DNA of 25,619 nt, from contig CAYZSY010000007.1 in assembly GCA_964481185.1 (NCBI GenBank), positions 1 through 25,619 on the forward strand, given 5' to 3'. Source of the DNA: JAOAJC01 sp964481185 (GTDB taxonomy: Archaea; Nanobdellota; Nanobdellia; Pacearchaeales; GW2011-AR1). How positions within the stretch are numbered: position 1 is the stretch's first letter; each line of letters opens with the position of its first letter. Positions 1 through 8,035 of this stretch are shown in pieces. Under the pieces are notes generated by a model that searched no databases, had not been told where the DNA came from, and was given only the letters and a program-made list of their open reading frames with translations. Made by a program: the position numbers and the translations under genes.

Positions 1-1531
1 TCCTCGAACAGGACAGACACTTCTTGCTAGAGCTGTAGCAATTGAAACCGAGGCTAATTTTATTCTGTTGAACGGCCCGGAAATCATGAGCAAATTTTAT
101 GGAGAGAGTGAGAAAAAGATAAGGGATATTTTTGACGATGCTGAAAAGAATGCTCCATCAATTATTTTTATAGACGAGATTGACGCAATTGCTCCAAAAA
201 GAGAGGAAGTTCAGGGAGAGGTTGAGAGAAGAGTTGTTTCACAGCTCTTGACAATGATGGATGGATTAAATTCAAGAGGGAGAGTTATTGTTATTGGTGC
301 AACAAACAGGATAAATTCACTTGACCCTGCGTTGAGAAGGCCAGGAAGATTTGACAGAGAGGTTGAGATTTCAGTTCCTGACAAACAAGGAAGATTAAGC
401 GTCCTGAAAATTCATACTAGAAATATGCCTTTGAAGAAAAATGTAAATCTTGAGTTTTTTGCAGGTAAAACACATGGTTTTGTAGGAGCAGATTTAAGCG
501 CCCTGACAAAAGAAGCTGCAATGATTGTTCTTAGAAAGATAGCTCCAGAGCTTGATCTTGAGGGGGATAAAGCAATACCGCGGGAAGTTCTTGATAAAAT
601 TGTTATTGATGCAGAAGATTTTGGGGATGCACTTAAAGTTGTAAGACCTAGTGCTATGAGAGAAGTTCTTGTTGAAGCGCCCACAATAGGATGGGGTGAT
701 ATTGGCGGATTGGATGGAACAAAGCAAGCACTAATTGAGGCTGTTGAGTGGCCAATTAAAAATCCAGAATCATTTAAGAATGTTGGAATAAGGCCGCCAA
801 GAGGAATATTACTCTACGGTCCTCCAGGAACAGGAAAGACACTTCTTGCTAAAGCTGTTGCAAAAGAGAGCGAAGCTAATTTCATACACATTAAAGGACC
901 TTCATTACTTTCAATGTGGGTTGGAAAATCTGAAGAAGGAATAAGAAAAGTATTTGAGAGAGCAAGACAGGTAAGCCCGTGCATTATATTTTTTGACGAG
1001 ATTGACGCACTAGCTTCAAGAAGGGGAATGGAGATGGGCACAAAAGTTACAGAGAGGGTTCTTAATCAACTTCTTGCAGAAATGGACGGGCTTGAAGGCT
1101 TGGAAGATGTTACTGTAATTGGAGCGACAAACAGACCAGATATATTAGACCCTGCACTTCTTCGTCCTGGAAGATTTGACAGAATAATTCTTGTTGATGT
1201 TCCAGATACCGAGAGCAGGAAAAAAATATTTGAGGTTCATACAAAAAATGTTCCTATCACCCAAGATGTTAATCTTGATGAGTTTGTTAAACTTACAGAA
1301 GGATTTGTCGGAGCAGATTTGGAGAGTTTTGTGAGAGAAGCTGCAATGACTGCTCTTAGAAGAGATATAAAATCAAAGAGCGTTACAAAGAGAGATTTTG
1401 AAGAGGCATTTTCAAAAATTAGGCCTTCTGTTTCAACAGAGACAGCTAAAAGATACAAGAAGATTGAGGAATATTATATAAGAAGTGCAAAATCTGGAAT
1501 GGAACTGAACGGTCCTATTTATACAGGATAA
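1..1531 (+). CDS. cdc48: CDC48/VCP/p97-type AAA+ ATPase, 5'-truncated by window edge
   Basis: Hexameric AAA+ unfoldase that extracts and unfolds proteins in the cytoplasm. The reading frame is open from base 2 (base 1 is the last base of a preceding codon), so the N domain and the start of D1 lie outside the window. Seen: D1 pore loop KFYGES (nt 91-108), D1 Walker B IFIDEID (about nt 166-186), D1 arginine-finger region RRPGRFDRE; D2 Walker A GPPGTGKT (nt 818-841), D2 pore loop MWVG, Walker B IFFDEID and LRPGRFDR. The D1 P-loop at the very edge is abnormal: it reads P-R-T-G-Q-T (nt 2-19) instead of PPGTGKT, losing one residue and the catalytic Lys. D2 is intact. The C-terminus ends normally at TAA. 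Family assignment is very secure; whether the D1 lesion is real is not. Confidence 0.96.
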   Translation, partial: PRTGQTLLARAVAIETEANFILLNGPEIMSKFYGESEKKIRDIFDDAEKNAPSIIFIDEIDAIAPKREEVQGEVERRVVSQLLTMMDGLNSRGRVIVIGATNRINSLDPALRRPGRFDREVEISVPDKQGRLSVLKIHTRNMPLKKNVNLEFFAGKTHGFVGADLSALTKEAAMIVLRKIAPELDLEGDKAIPREVLDKIVIDAEDFGDALKVVRPSAMREVLVEAPTIGWGDIGGLDGTKQALIEAVEWPIKNPESFKNVGIRPPRGILLYGPPGTGKTLLAKAVAKESEANFIHIKGPSLLSMWVGKSEEGIRKVFERARQVSPCIIFFDEIDALASRRGMEMGTKVTERVLNQLLAEMDGLEGLEDVTVIGATNRPDILDPALLRPGRFDRIILVDVPDTESRKKIFEVHTKNVPITQDVNLDEFVKLTEGFVGADLESFVREAAMTALRRDIKSKSVTKRDFEEAFSKIRPSVSTETAKRYKKIEEYYIRSAKSGMELNGPIYTG

Positions 1532-1572
1532 AAGTGCAGCAATATTACTATTCTATAATTACAACACTTTAG

Positions 1573-1593
1573 AAAGATTTATATATAATCTTT
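1573..1593 (+). promoter_or_regulatory. Palindrome AAAGATT-N7-AATCTTT with TATA box in its centre
   Basis: Perfect 7-bp arms (1573-1579, 1587-1593) around TATATAT. The TATA-like core about 1578-1589 should start transcription near 1605-1612, just upstream of the GTG at 1615 and ATG at 1624. The same arms occur upstream of three other genes in the window. Confidence 0.55.
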
Positions 1594-1623
1594 TCTTGCG
1601 GTTTCTACAATTTAGTGGTCAAA

Positions 1624-4023
1624 ATGGCAGAAGACGACAAAAATAAAGATAAACATGAAGGCCAGGGAGAGCCAATCAGCCCTGTAGAACCTGCTCCAGT
1701 TGAAAAACCTTCTAGAAAGTCTAAAACACCAAGAGTTAATCAGAGAGAGATAAACAAAGGGTTTGATAATAAGATTGAAGAGATAGGCGAGAGTGTTAAA
1801 GATTTGGGTTCTAGAATTGAAGGATATGATGATAAAAGAGAGAGCAATAATAAAGATTTAGCTAAAAAATATGGCGAGGTTTCTGGGAGATATACTGGTT
1901 TAATTATGAATGTTCATGATTTTGAGAGAAAATATGGTGAGTTGGGAAGAGATTTGAATGCACAAAAGTTTACATCAAAACACATGGGTGAGAATATGAG
2001 GAAATATGTTGCCAAGATGTTTTCCGGATTTGAGGAAGATTTGAAAGAGGCAAAGCGTGGAATTGCTGAGAACATAGAGAGTGCTGAAGTCAGAGTTGTA
2101 AGGCAAATTGAGGAAAAGTCAGAGGAATCTGAAAATAGAGACAAGGCACTAATTCAAGATGTTGAAAAAAGATTTAACGAGGCAAAGTCAGAGCAAGATG
2201 CGATAAATAATAATATTGGGGGGAAAGTAGATGGAATTAAAGGTGAGGATGGCGTTTTCAATGGGGGAATTTATGGAAATGGAGGTTTTTATGAGAACTT
2301 TCGTCGTGTTGATGTGCAGATTAATGGTGATGGTGGTATTGATAAGAGAGTTGGCAATTTAGAAACTGGAAAAGAAAATAAAAGATCTCTTGCTCAAAAA
2401 ATTTGCGGATATGTTTTTGGTGTTGGTGTTTCTGCTGCTCTTGCTCTTGCTTCTTATAATTATATGGCAAACAGGGCAAATAAAGGAGGTAATGAGAGCA
2501 AAACGCCGCAAGGTCTTGAGAATAGACTTAATGAGACAGATAAGAGAATAAAGACTATTGAATATAATCTTGAGAAAAAAGTTGAAAGTTACAAGATAGA
2601 GCAGGATGAAGCTAGCAAGAATTTTAATGACTCTATAGATAAACTTCGCCAGAGAATAGGGGGATTGGAAGAGAGTATGAAGAAGAGCGGGGAAGAATAT
2701 AATTCTAGACTTGGGGGAATAGAAGATTTAATGGTTGAAGTGGTATCAGGAAACAAGGCAGTATATTCTACTATTCTTCAGAAGATAGATGAATTAGAGA
2801 AAGAAATGAGAGAGGGAAAGCAGGAGAAACCGGTGGGAGCACCATTTCCAAGATTTGAGGAACCAAAGCCAGAAGAAAAAAAATCCAAGGTTGAGTGGAG
2901 AGTAAATCCTTTCTTTGCGACAAGGAGCGGAGATGCTAGCGGCTATGTTACAGGCGGCTCTTTAAATGTCTTAACCGGAAATTTGGCAGTTGATATAACT
3001 CTTGGCAGGTCTGTAGCAGATTTTAATGGAAGTTCTTTATCTGTTAGAGAGGATAATGGAGCAGTCTTGTCTAGAATAACAGATAATTCAGATTGGAGAC
3101 AAAGTTCTTTGAGAGAGGCAGAATCTGTTGGACTTGGCTTTTTCAATAGGGATAAAACGAGAGCTTTCTTATTGAAGGCTTCAAATGAGAGAGAAGAAAT
3201 AAAAAATAAGAATGTAGAAGATGTTATGGTTGAGTTTCCAAATAATCCAGAAATACCGACAACATATGTTCAGAGCATAGTAAACACTCATACAAAAGCC
3301 AATATTAAAGCATTGACTGGAGATTTGGGCTTTTTCTCTGATAAAACCTATGGCGGATTCATTGGAAAGCTAGAAGATATTTCTGTTAAAACAGATGTTG
3401 TCGCTAATGGGGTAGATATAATGGATGAGGAAAAGACATTTACTGCAGGCTCTATTGGAGGTTATGTTGGAGGAGATAATCGCGGATTAGGGTGGAGAGT
3501 TCTTGCTCTTAAGAATATTGGCGGCTGGGTTCCTTCAAATCAGAGAACAGAAGGAGCTGCGCATGTTTCTTTATGCAGATACCTTAAGGATGTACCACTA
3601 TCTTTTGGAGTCGGATATGGAAGAGAGGGCGGAGAAAATAAAGCTAGGTTTGCATTTTCTGCAGGCGGAAATGGTTCTGAAAATATATTAAAGGTGGCAG
3701 AATATAATGATTTATTCTCTGAAGGAAGATTGGATGAGCAGAGAACTTTGGATTTGTATGATGCACTTTTAAAAGAGGGTGGATTTGGGGCTTATGGAGA
3801 GGCAGGAAAGGGAAAGTATAGAATTGCAGCCGGCTTCTCTGCTTTTGACTCAAGATTAAAAGTTGCTGGTGGATTTGAGAAAGAGCTAGAGGCGAGAAAA
3901 GCTCTCGCAAATGTCAGACTTCAGCTTGGGGAGAAAGTATCAGCTTATGCTTTTGGAGAGAAAAATAATGATAATCTCGGAGATGATAATATAGTAGGAT
4001 TTGGCATTGAGGTTAAACATTAA
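1624..4023 (+). CDS. Large coiled-coil, single-pass membrane protein with strand-rich, barrel-like C-terminal half
   Basis: Not recognised as a named family. 799 residues if started at ATG 1624; an in-frame GTG at 1615 would add three residues. Residues 1-255 are highly charged with long predicted helices/coiled coils (Lys/Glu/Asp-rich) and no signal peptide. A single hydrophobic segment lies at about 261-282, followed by a second coiled coil (about 295-400) and a Pro/Glu/Lys linker. From about 425 to the end the protein changes character: Gly-rich, alternating hydrophobic/polar stretches with turns every 8-12 residues, and a final strand ending VGFGIEVKH, resembling bacterial outer-membrane barrels in texture. 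It has a TATA-containing palindrome upstream and its stop is 1 nt from the next start, so it is co-transcribed with the surface protein downstream. Inferred role: envelope-spanning structural or attachment protein, N-terminus inside. The barrel-like reading is by eye only. Confidence 0.85.
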   Translation: MAEDDKNKDKHEGQGEPISPVEPAPVEKPSRKSKTPRVNQREINKGFDNKIEEIGESVKDLGSRIEGYDDKRESNNKDLAKKYGEVSGRYTGLIMNVHDFERKYGELGRDLNAQKFTSKHMGENMRKYVAKMFSGFEEDLKEAKRGIAENIESAEVRVVRQIEEKSEESENRDKALIQDVEKRFNEAKSEQDAINNNIGGKVDGIKGEDGVFNGGIYGNGGFYENFRRVDVQINGDGGIDKRVGNLETGKENKRSLAQKICGYVFGVGVSAALALASYNYMANRANKGGNESKTPQGLENRLNETDKRIKTIEYNLEKKVESYKIEQDEASKNFNDSIDKLRQRIGGLEESMKKSGEEYNSRLGGIEDLMVEVVSGNKAVYSTILQKIDELEKEMREGKQEKPVGAPFPRFEEPKPEEKKSKVEWRVNPFFATRSGDASGYVTGGSLNVLTGNLAVDITLGRSVADFNGSSLSVREDNGAVLSRITDNSDWRQSSLREAESVGLGFFNRDKTRAFLLKASNEREEIKNKNVEDVMVEFPNNPEIPTTYVQSIVNTHTKANIKALTGDLGFFSDKTYGGFIGKLEDISVKTDVVANGVDIMDEEKTFTAGSIGGYVGGDNRGLGWRVLALKNIGGWVPSNQRTEGAAHVSLCRYLKDVPLSFGVGYGREGGENKARFAFSAGGNGSENILKVAEYNDLFSEGRLDEQRTLDLYDALLKEGGFGAYGEAGKGKYRIAAGFSAFDSRLKVAGGFEKELEARKALANVRLQLGEKVSAYAFGEKNNDNLGDDNIVGFGIEVKH

Positions 4024-4024
4024 A

Positions 4025-5485
4025 ATGAACAACAAAAAAATATTTGGAATTGCAGCCCTGGGGGCATTGGCTATTTTAGCTTTTGCTGTTTTTGCTTCTG
4101 TTACAAGCGCTTTATCTTTGCCTCCTGTTGTATCAATAAGCGCCACGCCTAATCCTGCAAACTTTACATCTACAATAATTGCAGTTGCAGTTGACTTAAG
4201 CGGCTCTGGAATCTCAAGAGTTTCAATATTTGAAGACGGAGTTAAAGTTAAAGAGGTTTCAACTTCAACAGCTGTTTTTGTTGCTGTGCATACATCTCCT
4301 GGAACAAGGAGTTATTATGCTGTTGCATCTGATTATGCTGGCGGAGAGACATCCTCACAAACAATAAATGTTGGTTTTCAGAATAGTCCTCCAATATTAA
4401 ATGCAATAGGAAACAAAGTTGTTAATGCTGGAGAGCTTTTAACATTCAATGTAAGCGGTTATGATTATGAGAATGAGTCTTTGACTTATTCAGCTTCAGG
4501 GTTGCCGGGCGGAGCAACATTTAATGCTCTAACAAAGACCTTTTCTTGGCAGACCTTGCTTTCCCAAACAGGAAGCTATAATGTAACATTCTCTCTAAAT
4601 GACAGCTTCGGGTTTGACTCGGAGACAGTTAGAATTGATGTAATAAACTTGCCTCCACAGATACAATTTGTTTCTCCAACAGAAGTATCTGGAAGTTCGT
4701 TGAACAGAAGCGATATTTTCATCAATGTAACTGCGATAGATAGTGACCTCTCAACTATAACAATAAATCTTTACAATGCAACAAACTCTCTTGTATTTTC
4801 TACTAGCTCTGCATTTTCTCCATTTTACGTAAATCTCTTAAATCTTGCAAATGGGACATATTATTTCAATGCAACTGCTTCAGACTCATTTGGAAATTCT
4901 AACAGCACTGAAACAAGAAATATAACAGTCAGCGGAAATGGAACAGGCGTTATAGGTGTTGGAGGTCCAGTAAGCACTCCTGAAGAAGAGGAAGAAAGCA
5001 GTGCAAGCAAAATTAAAAATGTTACAGAGAGCGATTTGATAAGAGGAGTTTCTATTTCTCTTAATACAAACGATAGATTAAGGCTTATTTTGTGCGGAGC
5101 TCCGTATTTCATAAAATTAACAGATGTTGATAGTAATGCAAATGAAGCAACTTTCTCTCTAAATCCGGGTGCATATACATTTACTCTTAAAGAAGGCAGA
5201 AGCGAAGAGATAGATTTGGATTCAGACCTTGTGAATGATATCACTTTCAGAGTTGAGAGCACGAGTACAGAGAGAGCAAAAGTTTATTTGAAGAGAATCT
5301 CTGGTTTATTGTGCGAACCAACAAGCCAAATTATGTCTGTTAATGTGACTTATGAGCTGGAGAAGCTTGCTCCAAAAGAGAAAAAGCTCGATTATAGCTT
5401 GACTATTATACTCTTGATTGGCGGGATATTGCTTCTTGGAATTGCCATTGGAATTTATTATCTAACTGCTCCAAGAAAGAGATAA
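4025..5485 (+). CDS. Exported Ig-like/cadherin-like surface protein with C-terminal membrane anchor
   Basis: Predicted cell-surface protein of 486 residues. Seen: Lys-containing N-terminus and hydrophobic Sec signal peptide (about 1-30, ending ASVTSALS), then tandem beta-sandwich domains; the segment starting about 126 (PPILNAIGNKVVNAGE...) has the pattern of cadherin/Ig-like PKD-type repeats. Many N-glycosylation sequons (NFT, NVS, NES, NVT, NRS, NAT, NGT, NST), an acidic EEEEE stalk about residue 325, a further domain with two Cys, one transmembrane helix (about 459-480) and a basic tail APRKR that should stay in the cytoplasm. ATG 4025 was chosen because it begins the signal peptide and follows the upstream stop by 1 nt. 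It ends exactly where the convergent aminopeptidase gene ends (TAA|TTA at 5483-5488). Function beyond surface display or adhesion is unknown. Confidence 0.9.
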   Translation: MNNKKIFGIAALGALAILAFAVFASVTSALSLPPVVSISATPNPANFTSTIIAVAVDLSGSGISRVSIFEDGVKVKEVSTSTAVFVAVHTSPGTRSYYAVASDYAGGETSSQTINVGFQNSPPILNAIGNKVVNAGELLTFNVSGYDYENESLTYSASGLPGGATFNALTKTFSWQTLLSQTGSYNVTFSLNDSFGFDSETVRIDVINLPPQIQFVSPTEVSGSSLNRSDIFINVTAIDSDLSTITINLYNATNSLVFSTSSAFSPFYVNLLNLANGTYYFNATASDSFGNSNSTETRNITVSGNGTGVIGVGGPVSTPEEEEESSASKIKNVTESDLIRGVSISLNTNDRLRLILCGAPYFIKLTDVDSNANEATFSLNPGAYTFTLKEGRSEEIDLDSDLVNDITFRVESTSTERAKVYLKRISGLLCEPTSQIMSVNVTYELEKLAPKEKKLDYSLTIILLIGGILLLGIAIGIYYLTAPRKR

Positions 5486-6508
5486 TTAGAGAGTTGTAAT
5501 TATTTTCTTATCTTTTGCTAACAATGTAGTTTCTTCTGCCTGTGCTACTTTTCCGTTGCCTGCTTCCATAAGCCTTGGATAGTTGTGCAAGATTCCTACA
5601 TCTTCAATTCTTTTTAGAGCTAACAAACCGCGTGAGCCGAATTTTTTGTATATCCATCTTGAGCAAAATGGAAGGGTTTTATAGTTCTCATAGATAAAAG
5701 CCAGAACTTCCCTTGAGAAATCGTCTCTTACATGACCATCTCTCTCAAGCCTGTAAATTCCAGAGGGCTTTCCGTCTTTTACTCTTCCAAGCCCGTTTGT
5801 TGAAAATGGCTCAATTGCATAAACTCCTTCTTCTATTGTTTTTTCCTGCGAATTGTCTACATTTGGAATTGTGATTCCTGCATGAAGGGTATAAGGTTCT
5901 ATAGAATGTCCAGAGAGGTTTTGAATTGGTGTGAAACCAAGAGATTTTATCGCTTTTTCTATTGCTGCTCCTATATTTCTTATTTTTACACCAGCGTTTA
6001 TTGTTTTGCATCCTTCCTCGACTGCTTTTTCTGCAGCTTGTATAAGTTTTTTGTTCTCCTCTGAATTTTCCAGGTCCATTGAAAACGCGCTGTCTGCTAC
6101 ACATCCGTCTATCTGCACTCCAATATCCACTTTTAGCAAACCCTGTGCTTTTCTTGTATCATTGAATGATGGGGTGTCGTGGGCTGCTATTTCATCAATT
6201 GAGAGATTGGTAGGGAAAGCAATTTTTGCTCCCATCTCAATTATCTTTGATTCTATTTTTTCAGCTATCTCAAGAAGAAAAATGTCTTTTTTTATGAATG
6301 TTCTTGCATACTTTTTAACTTCGGAGGATATCTTGCCAGCTTTGATGAATTTTTCATAGTCTTTGCCCTCTGATTTTGATTCTTTTTGTGATTTAGAATT
6401 AACAGACACTTCTTTTGGTTTTGAGAGAGGTACATTATTCATTTGGTGAGCTTTGGTTACATTATCTGTGCCTCGTCCTGTTACTCCGCCATATTGTTTT
6501 TCAGTCAT
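5486..6508 (-). CDS. map: Methionine aminopeptidase, type 2 (archaeal)
   Basis: Removes the initiator Met from nascent proteins at the ribosome; dinuclear metallopeptidase of the pita-bread fold. Metal ligands can be assigned by motif: D128 (KVDIG), D139 (ADSAFS), H201 (GHSIEPY), E233 (AIEPF) and E325/E326 (AQAEETT); substrate-binding H110 sits in AAHD. The helical insertion after the third ligand region makes it type 2. Length 340 is longer than the usual ~295 because of a polar, Lys/Ser-rich N-terminal extension of about 49 residues before YEKFIKAGKI, where archaeal enzymes normally begin; an alternative start is Met23. Third gene of the minus-strand operon, 16 nt behind the PUA gene. Assignment is secure; the start is the uncertain part. 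Confidence 0.95.
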   Translation of the reverse strand: MTEKQYGGVTGRGTDNVTKAHQMNNVPLSKPKEVSVNSKSQKESKSEGKDYEKFIKAGKISSEVKKYARTFIKKDIFLLEIAEKIESKIIEMGAKIAFPTNLSIDEIAAHDTPSFNDTRKAQGLLKVDIGVQIDGCVADSAFSMDLENSEENKKLIQAAEKAVEEGCKTINAGVKIRNIGAAIEKAIKSLGFTPIQNLSGHSIEPYTLHAGITIPNVDNSQEKTIEEGVYAIEPFSTNGLGRVKDGKPSGIYRLERDGHVRDDFSREVLAFIYENYKTLPFCSRWIYKKFGSRGLLALKRIEDVGILHNYPRLMEAGNGKVAQAEETTLLAKDKKIITTL

Positions 6509-6524
6509 GTTGTATGATAATTGG

Positions 6525-6989
6525 TTAATTTAATGGTTTTTTAATTCTTCGCTCTTTTGGAACATAATTGAATAGCTTTGTTCCGTTTGATTTGCCACAT
6601 CCAAAAAAGTCTCCGTTGAATCTGATTGCATAAACTCCCTGAGGAATATTCGCTTCCAAGTCATTGCCTCTGATCCACAAATTCATCTGGCTTTCATCAA
6701 TATCCAAAACATTTTTTGTTATCTGTTCTTTTAAAAGCATGAGGGCTTCAAAAGATAAACGCAGACCGGTTTCTTCTTTTTTCAAGAAATATATTCCGAC
6801 ACCTTCAACTTTTGCCAACTCACCCGCTTTTATTATTTCTTCCTTGCTTAGACTTCCAGAAAATGCCCTTATCTTTTCTTTACCAGATTCTATAAGCAAA
6901 TATGGGATGTTTGTTATTCCAAACTGCTCGTTTAGCTCTTCTATTATCCTATTTTTTTCAGATGATTTTATGAATGTGTATGTGGTCAT
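6525..6989 (-). CDS. PUA-domain RNA-binding protein, companion of the NSUN methyltransferase
   Basis: 154 residues. The C-terminal half (about 90-150) has PUA-domain features: a hydrophobic strand followed by GVYAIRFNGDFFGCGKSNG and the closing strand FNYVPKERRI. The N-terminal half resembles the pre-PUA region of NIP7/NOL1-associated proteins (COG3270-like). Its ATG overlaps the stop of the methyltransferase gene as ATGA (6986-6989), implying translational coupling. In many archaea such a domain is encoded beside or fused to NOL1/NOP2/sun methyltransferases, so the likely role is delivering the enzyme to rRNA or tRNA. That role is inference from context; the PUA call is fairly secure, the subfamily is not. 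Confidence 0.8.
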   Translation of the reverse strand: MTTYTFIKSSEKNRIIEELNEQFGITNIPYLLIESGKEKIRAFSGSLSKEEIIKAGELAKVEGVGIYFLKKEETGLRLSFEALMLLKEQITKNVLDIDESQMNLWIRGNDLEANIPQGVYAIRFNGDFFGCGKSNGTKLFNYVPKERRIKKPLN

Positions 6990-7945
6990 TTTATATCCTC
7001 AAGCAAAGTCATCTTGCAGACAAAAAAACCCTCGCTGTCATTGTCTTGGGGGTAAATTCTACAAGCTTTTCTTACTTCTTGACTGTAAGATTTGTTATCC
7101 CATTCTGTTATGCCTTGTCTGCATTTCAGAGGGAGGGAAATTTGCTCAACTTTTACCGGGAAGTTCTTTAGTGCAAAATCTATGATTTCTTCATTTTCTT
7201 CTGGAGCATGTGTGCAGGTTGAATAGACAATAGTACCTCCAGCCTTAAGGCATTTCAGGGCAAATGCAATGAATTTTTTCTGCATTCTTGATAGTTTTTT
7301 GATTATCTTCTCGTTCCACATTAAAAATGTTTTGGGAGAGCTTCTTAATGTGCCTTCTCCGGAGCAGGTTGCATCAAGAAGAATTTTATCAAATCTAAAC
7401 TGCGATTTTGCTATATTTGAACAGAAAGCCACAGCATCTTTCTGTGTTATAATTGTATTTGAAACCCCGTTTCTTTCCAATGTTGCTGAAAGTATTTTAA
7501 CTCTATCTAGCTTGAGGTCATTTGCAATTAAAGTTCCTTTATTCTCCATTCTTGCTGCAATTTGAGATGTTTTTGAGCCCGGAGAAGCCATTAAATCAAG
7601 AATAAACTCTCCTGGTTGCGGATTTAAGGCGAGAACTGAAAGCATGCTTGATATTTCCTGGACATAGTAATATCCCAAAAGATGCTCTATTGAGTTTCCA
7701 AGCTCTCCAGGCATTAAATTTTGATTTATTAACATAATTTCAGGATTGGAAGGATAGGGCTGTATGACTTTCCATTTTTTGTTAAGTCTTTCTATAAGTT
7801 TATTTGGCGATATTTTAAGGGTGTTGCAGCGAATGAAATTTCTAGGTCCAGTGTGAACTATCTTCTCAAATGCTTCAAAGTCTTCTTTTTTTGGCATTAA
7901 CTTTTGCATTCTTTCTTTAAATGCGGGTTTCATTTCCGGCCTCAT
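6986..7945 (-). CDS. NOL1/NOP2/sun (NSUN/RsmB-type) RNA cytosine-C5 methyltransferase
   Basis: SAM-dependent m5C methyltransferase of rRNA or tRNA, 319 residues. Motifs: SAM-binding DLMASPGSKTSQIA (117-130), acidic motif II NDLKLDRV, motif IV DATCSGEGT with Cys194 (family usually DAPCSG; Thr replaces Pro here), and motif VI STCTHAPEENE with Cys244; these two Cys are the releasing and nucleophilic residues of the NSUN mechanism. The closing motif SEGFFVCK is present. The N-terminal helix plus the NTLK segment are typical of the archaeal short form without a NusB domain. First gene of a three-gene minus operon, with a TATA octamer centred 25.5 nt before ATG 7945. An alternative start is Met5. 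The exact target base cannot be read from the sequence. Confidence 0.93.
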   Translation of the reverse strand: MRPEMKPAFKERMQKLMPKKEDFEAFEKIVHTGPRNFIRCNTLKISPNKLIERLNKKWKVIQPYPSNPEIMLINQNLMPGELGNSIEHLLGYYYVQEISSMLSVLALNPQPGEFILDLMASPGSKTSQIAARMENKGTLIANDLKLDRVKILSATLERNGVSNTIITQKDAVAFCSNIAKSQFRFDKILLDATCSGEGTLRSSPKTFLMWNEKIIKKLSRMQKKFIAFALKCLKAGGTIVYSTCTHAPEENEEIIDFALKNFPVKVEQISLPLKCRQGITEWDNKSYSQEVRKACRIYPQDNDSEGFFVCKMTLLEDIK

Positions 7946-7966
7946 ATAATTAAGGTGAATATCTGG

Positions 7967-7974
7967 GTTTTAAA
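7967..7974 (-). promoter_or_regulatory. TATA box of methyltransferase/PUA/MetAP operon
   Basis: Octamer reading tttaaaac on the minus strand, centred 25.5 nt upstream of ATG 7945; it forms one edge of the dispersed palindromic element. Confidence 0.65.
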
Positions 7975-8029
7975 GATTACTTTGCAATCTTTAACATTCG
8001 CTTTTTACAAAGCTTCATGTTTAAATATA
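7968..8029 (-). repeat. Dispersed palindromic promoter element, copy C
   Basis: Contains AAAGATT-N7-AATCTTT (7972-7992) followed on the plus strand by a conserved tail to 8029. From 7986 it aligns without gaps to 24461-24504, 34 of 44 positions identical by hand count. It lies directly upstream of the methyltransferase operon with its TATA edge at the expected promoter distance. Confidence 0.6.
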
Positions 8030-8035
8030 ACTTAT

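Noticed and set aside
4861..5262. 133-codon ORF antisense to the Ig-like surface protein
   Set aside because: Ser/Leu-rich mirror of a real coding frame; no TATA at the expected distance and no family pattern.
5931..6359. 142-codon ORF antisense to methionine aminopeptidase
   Set aside because: Shadow of the MetAP frame, which carries all metal ligands.
6664..7185. 173-codon plus-strand ORF over the PUA and NSUN genes
   Set aside because: Lies wholly antisense to two well-supported genes with clear motifs; low-complexity Phe/Ser composition.
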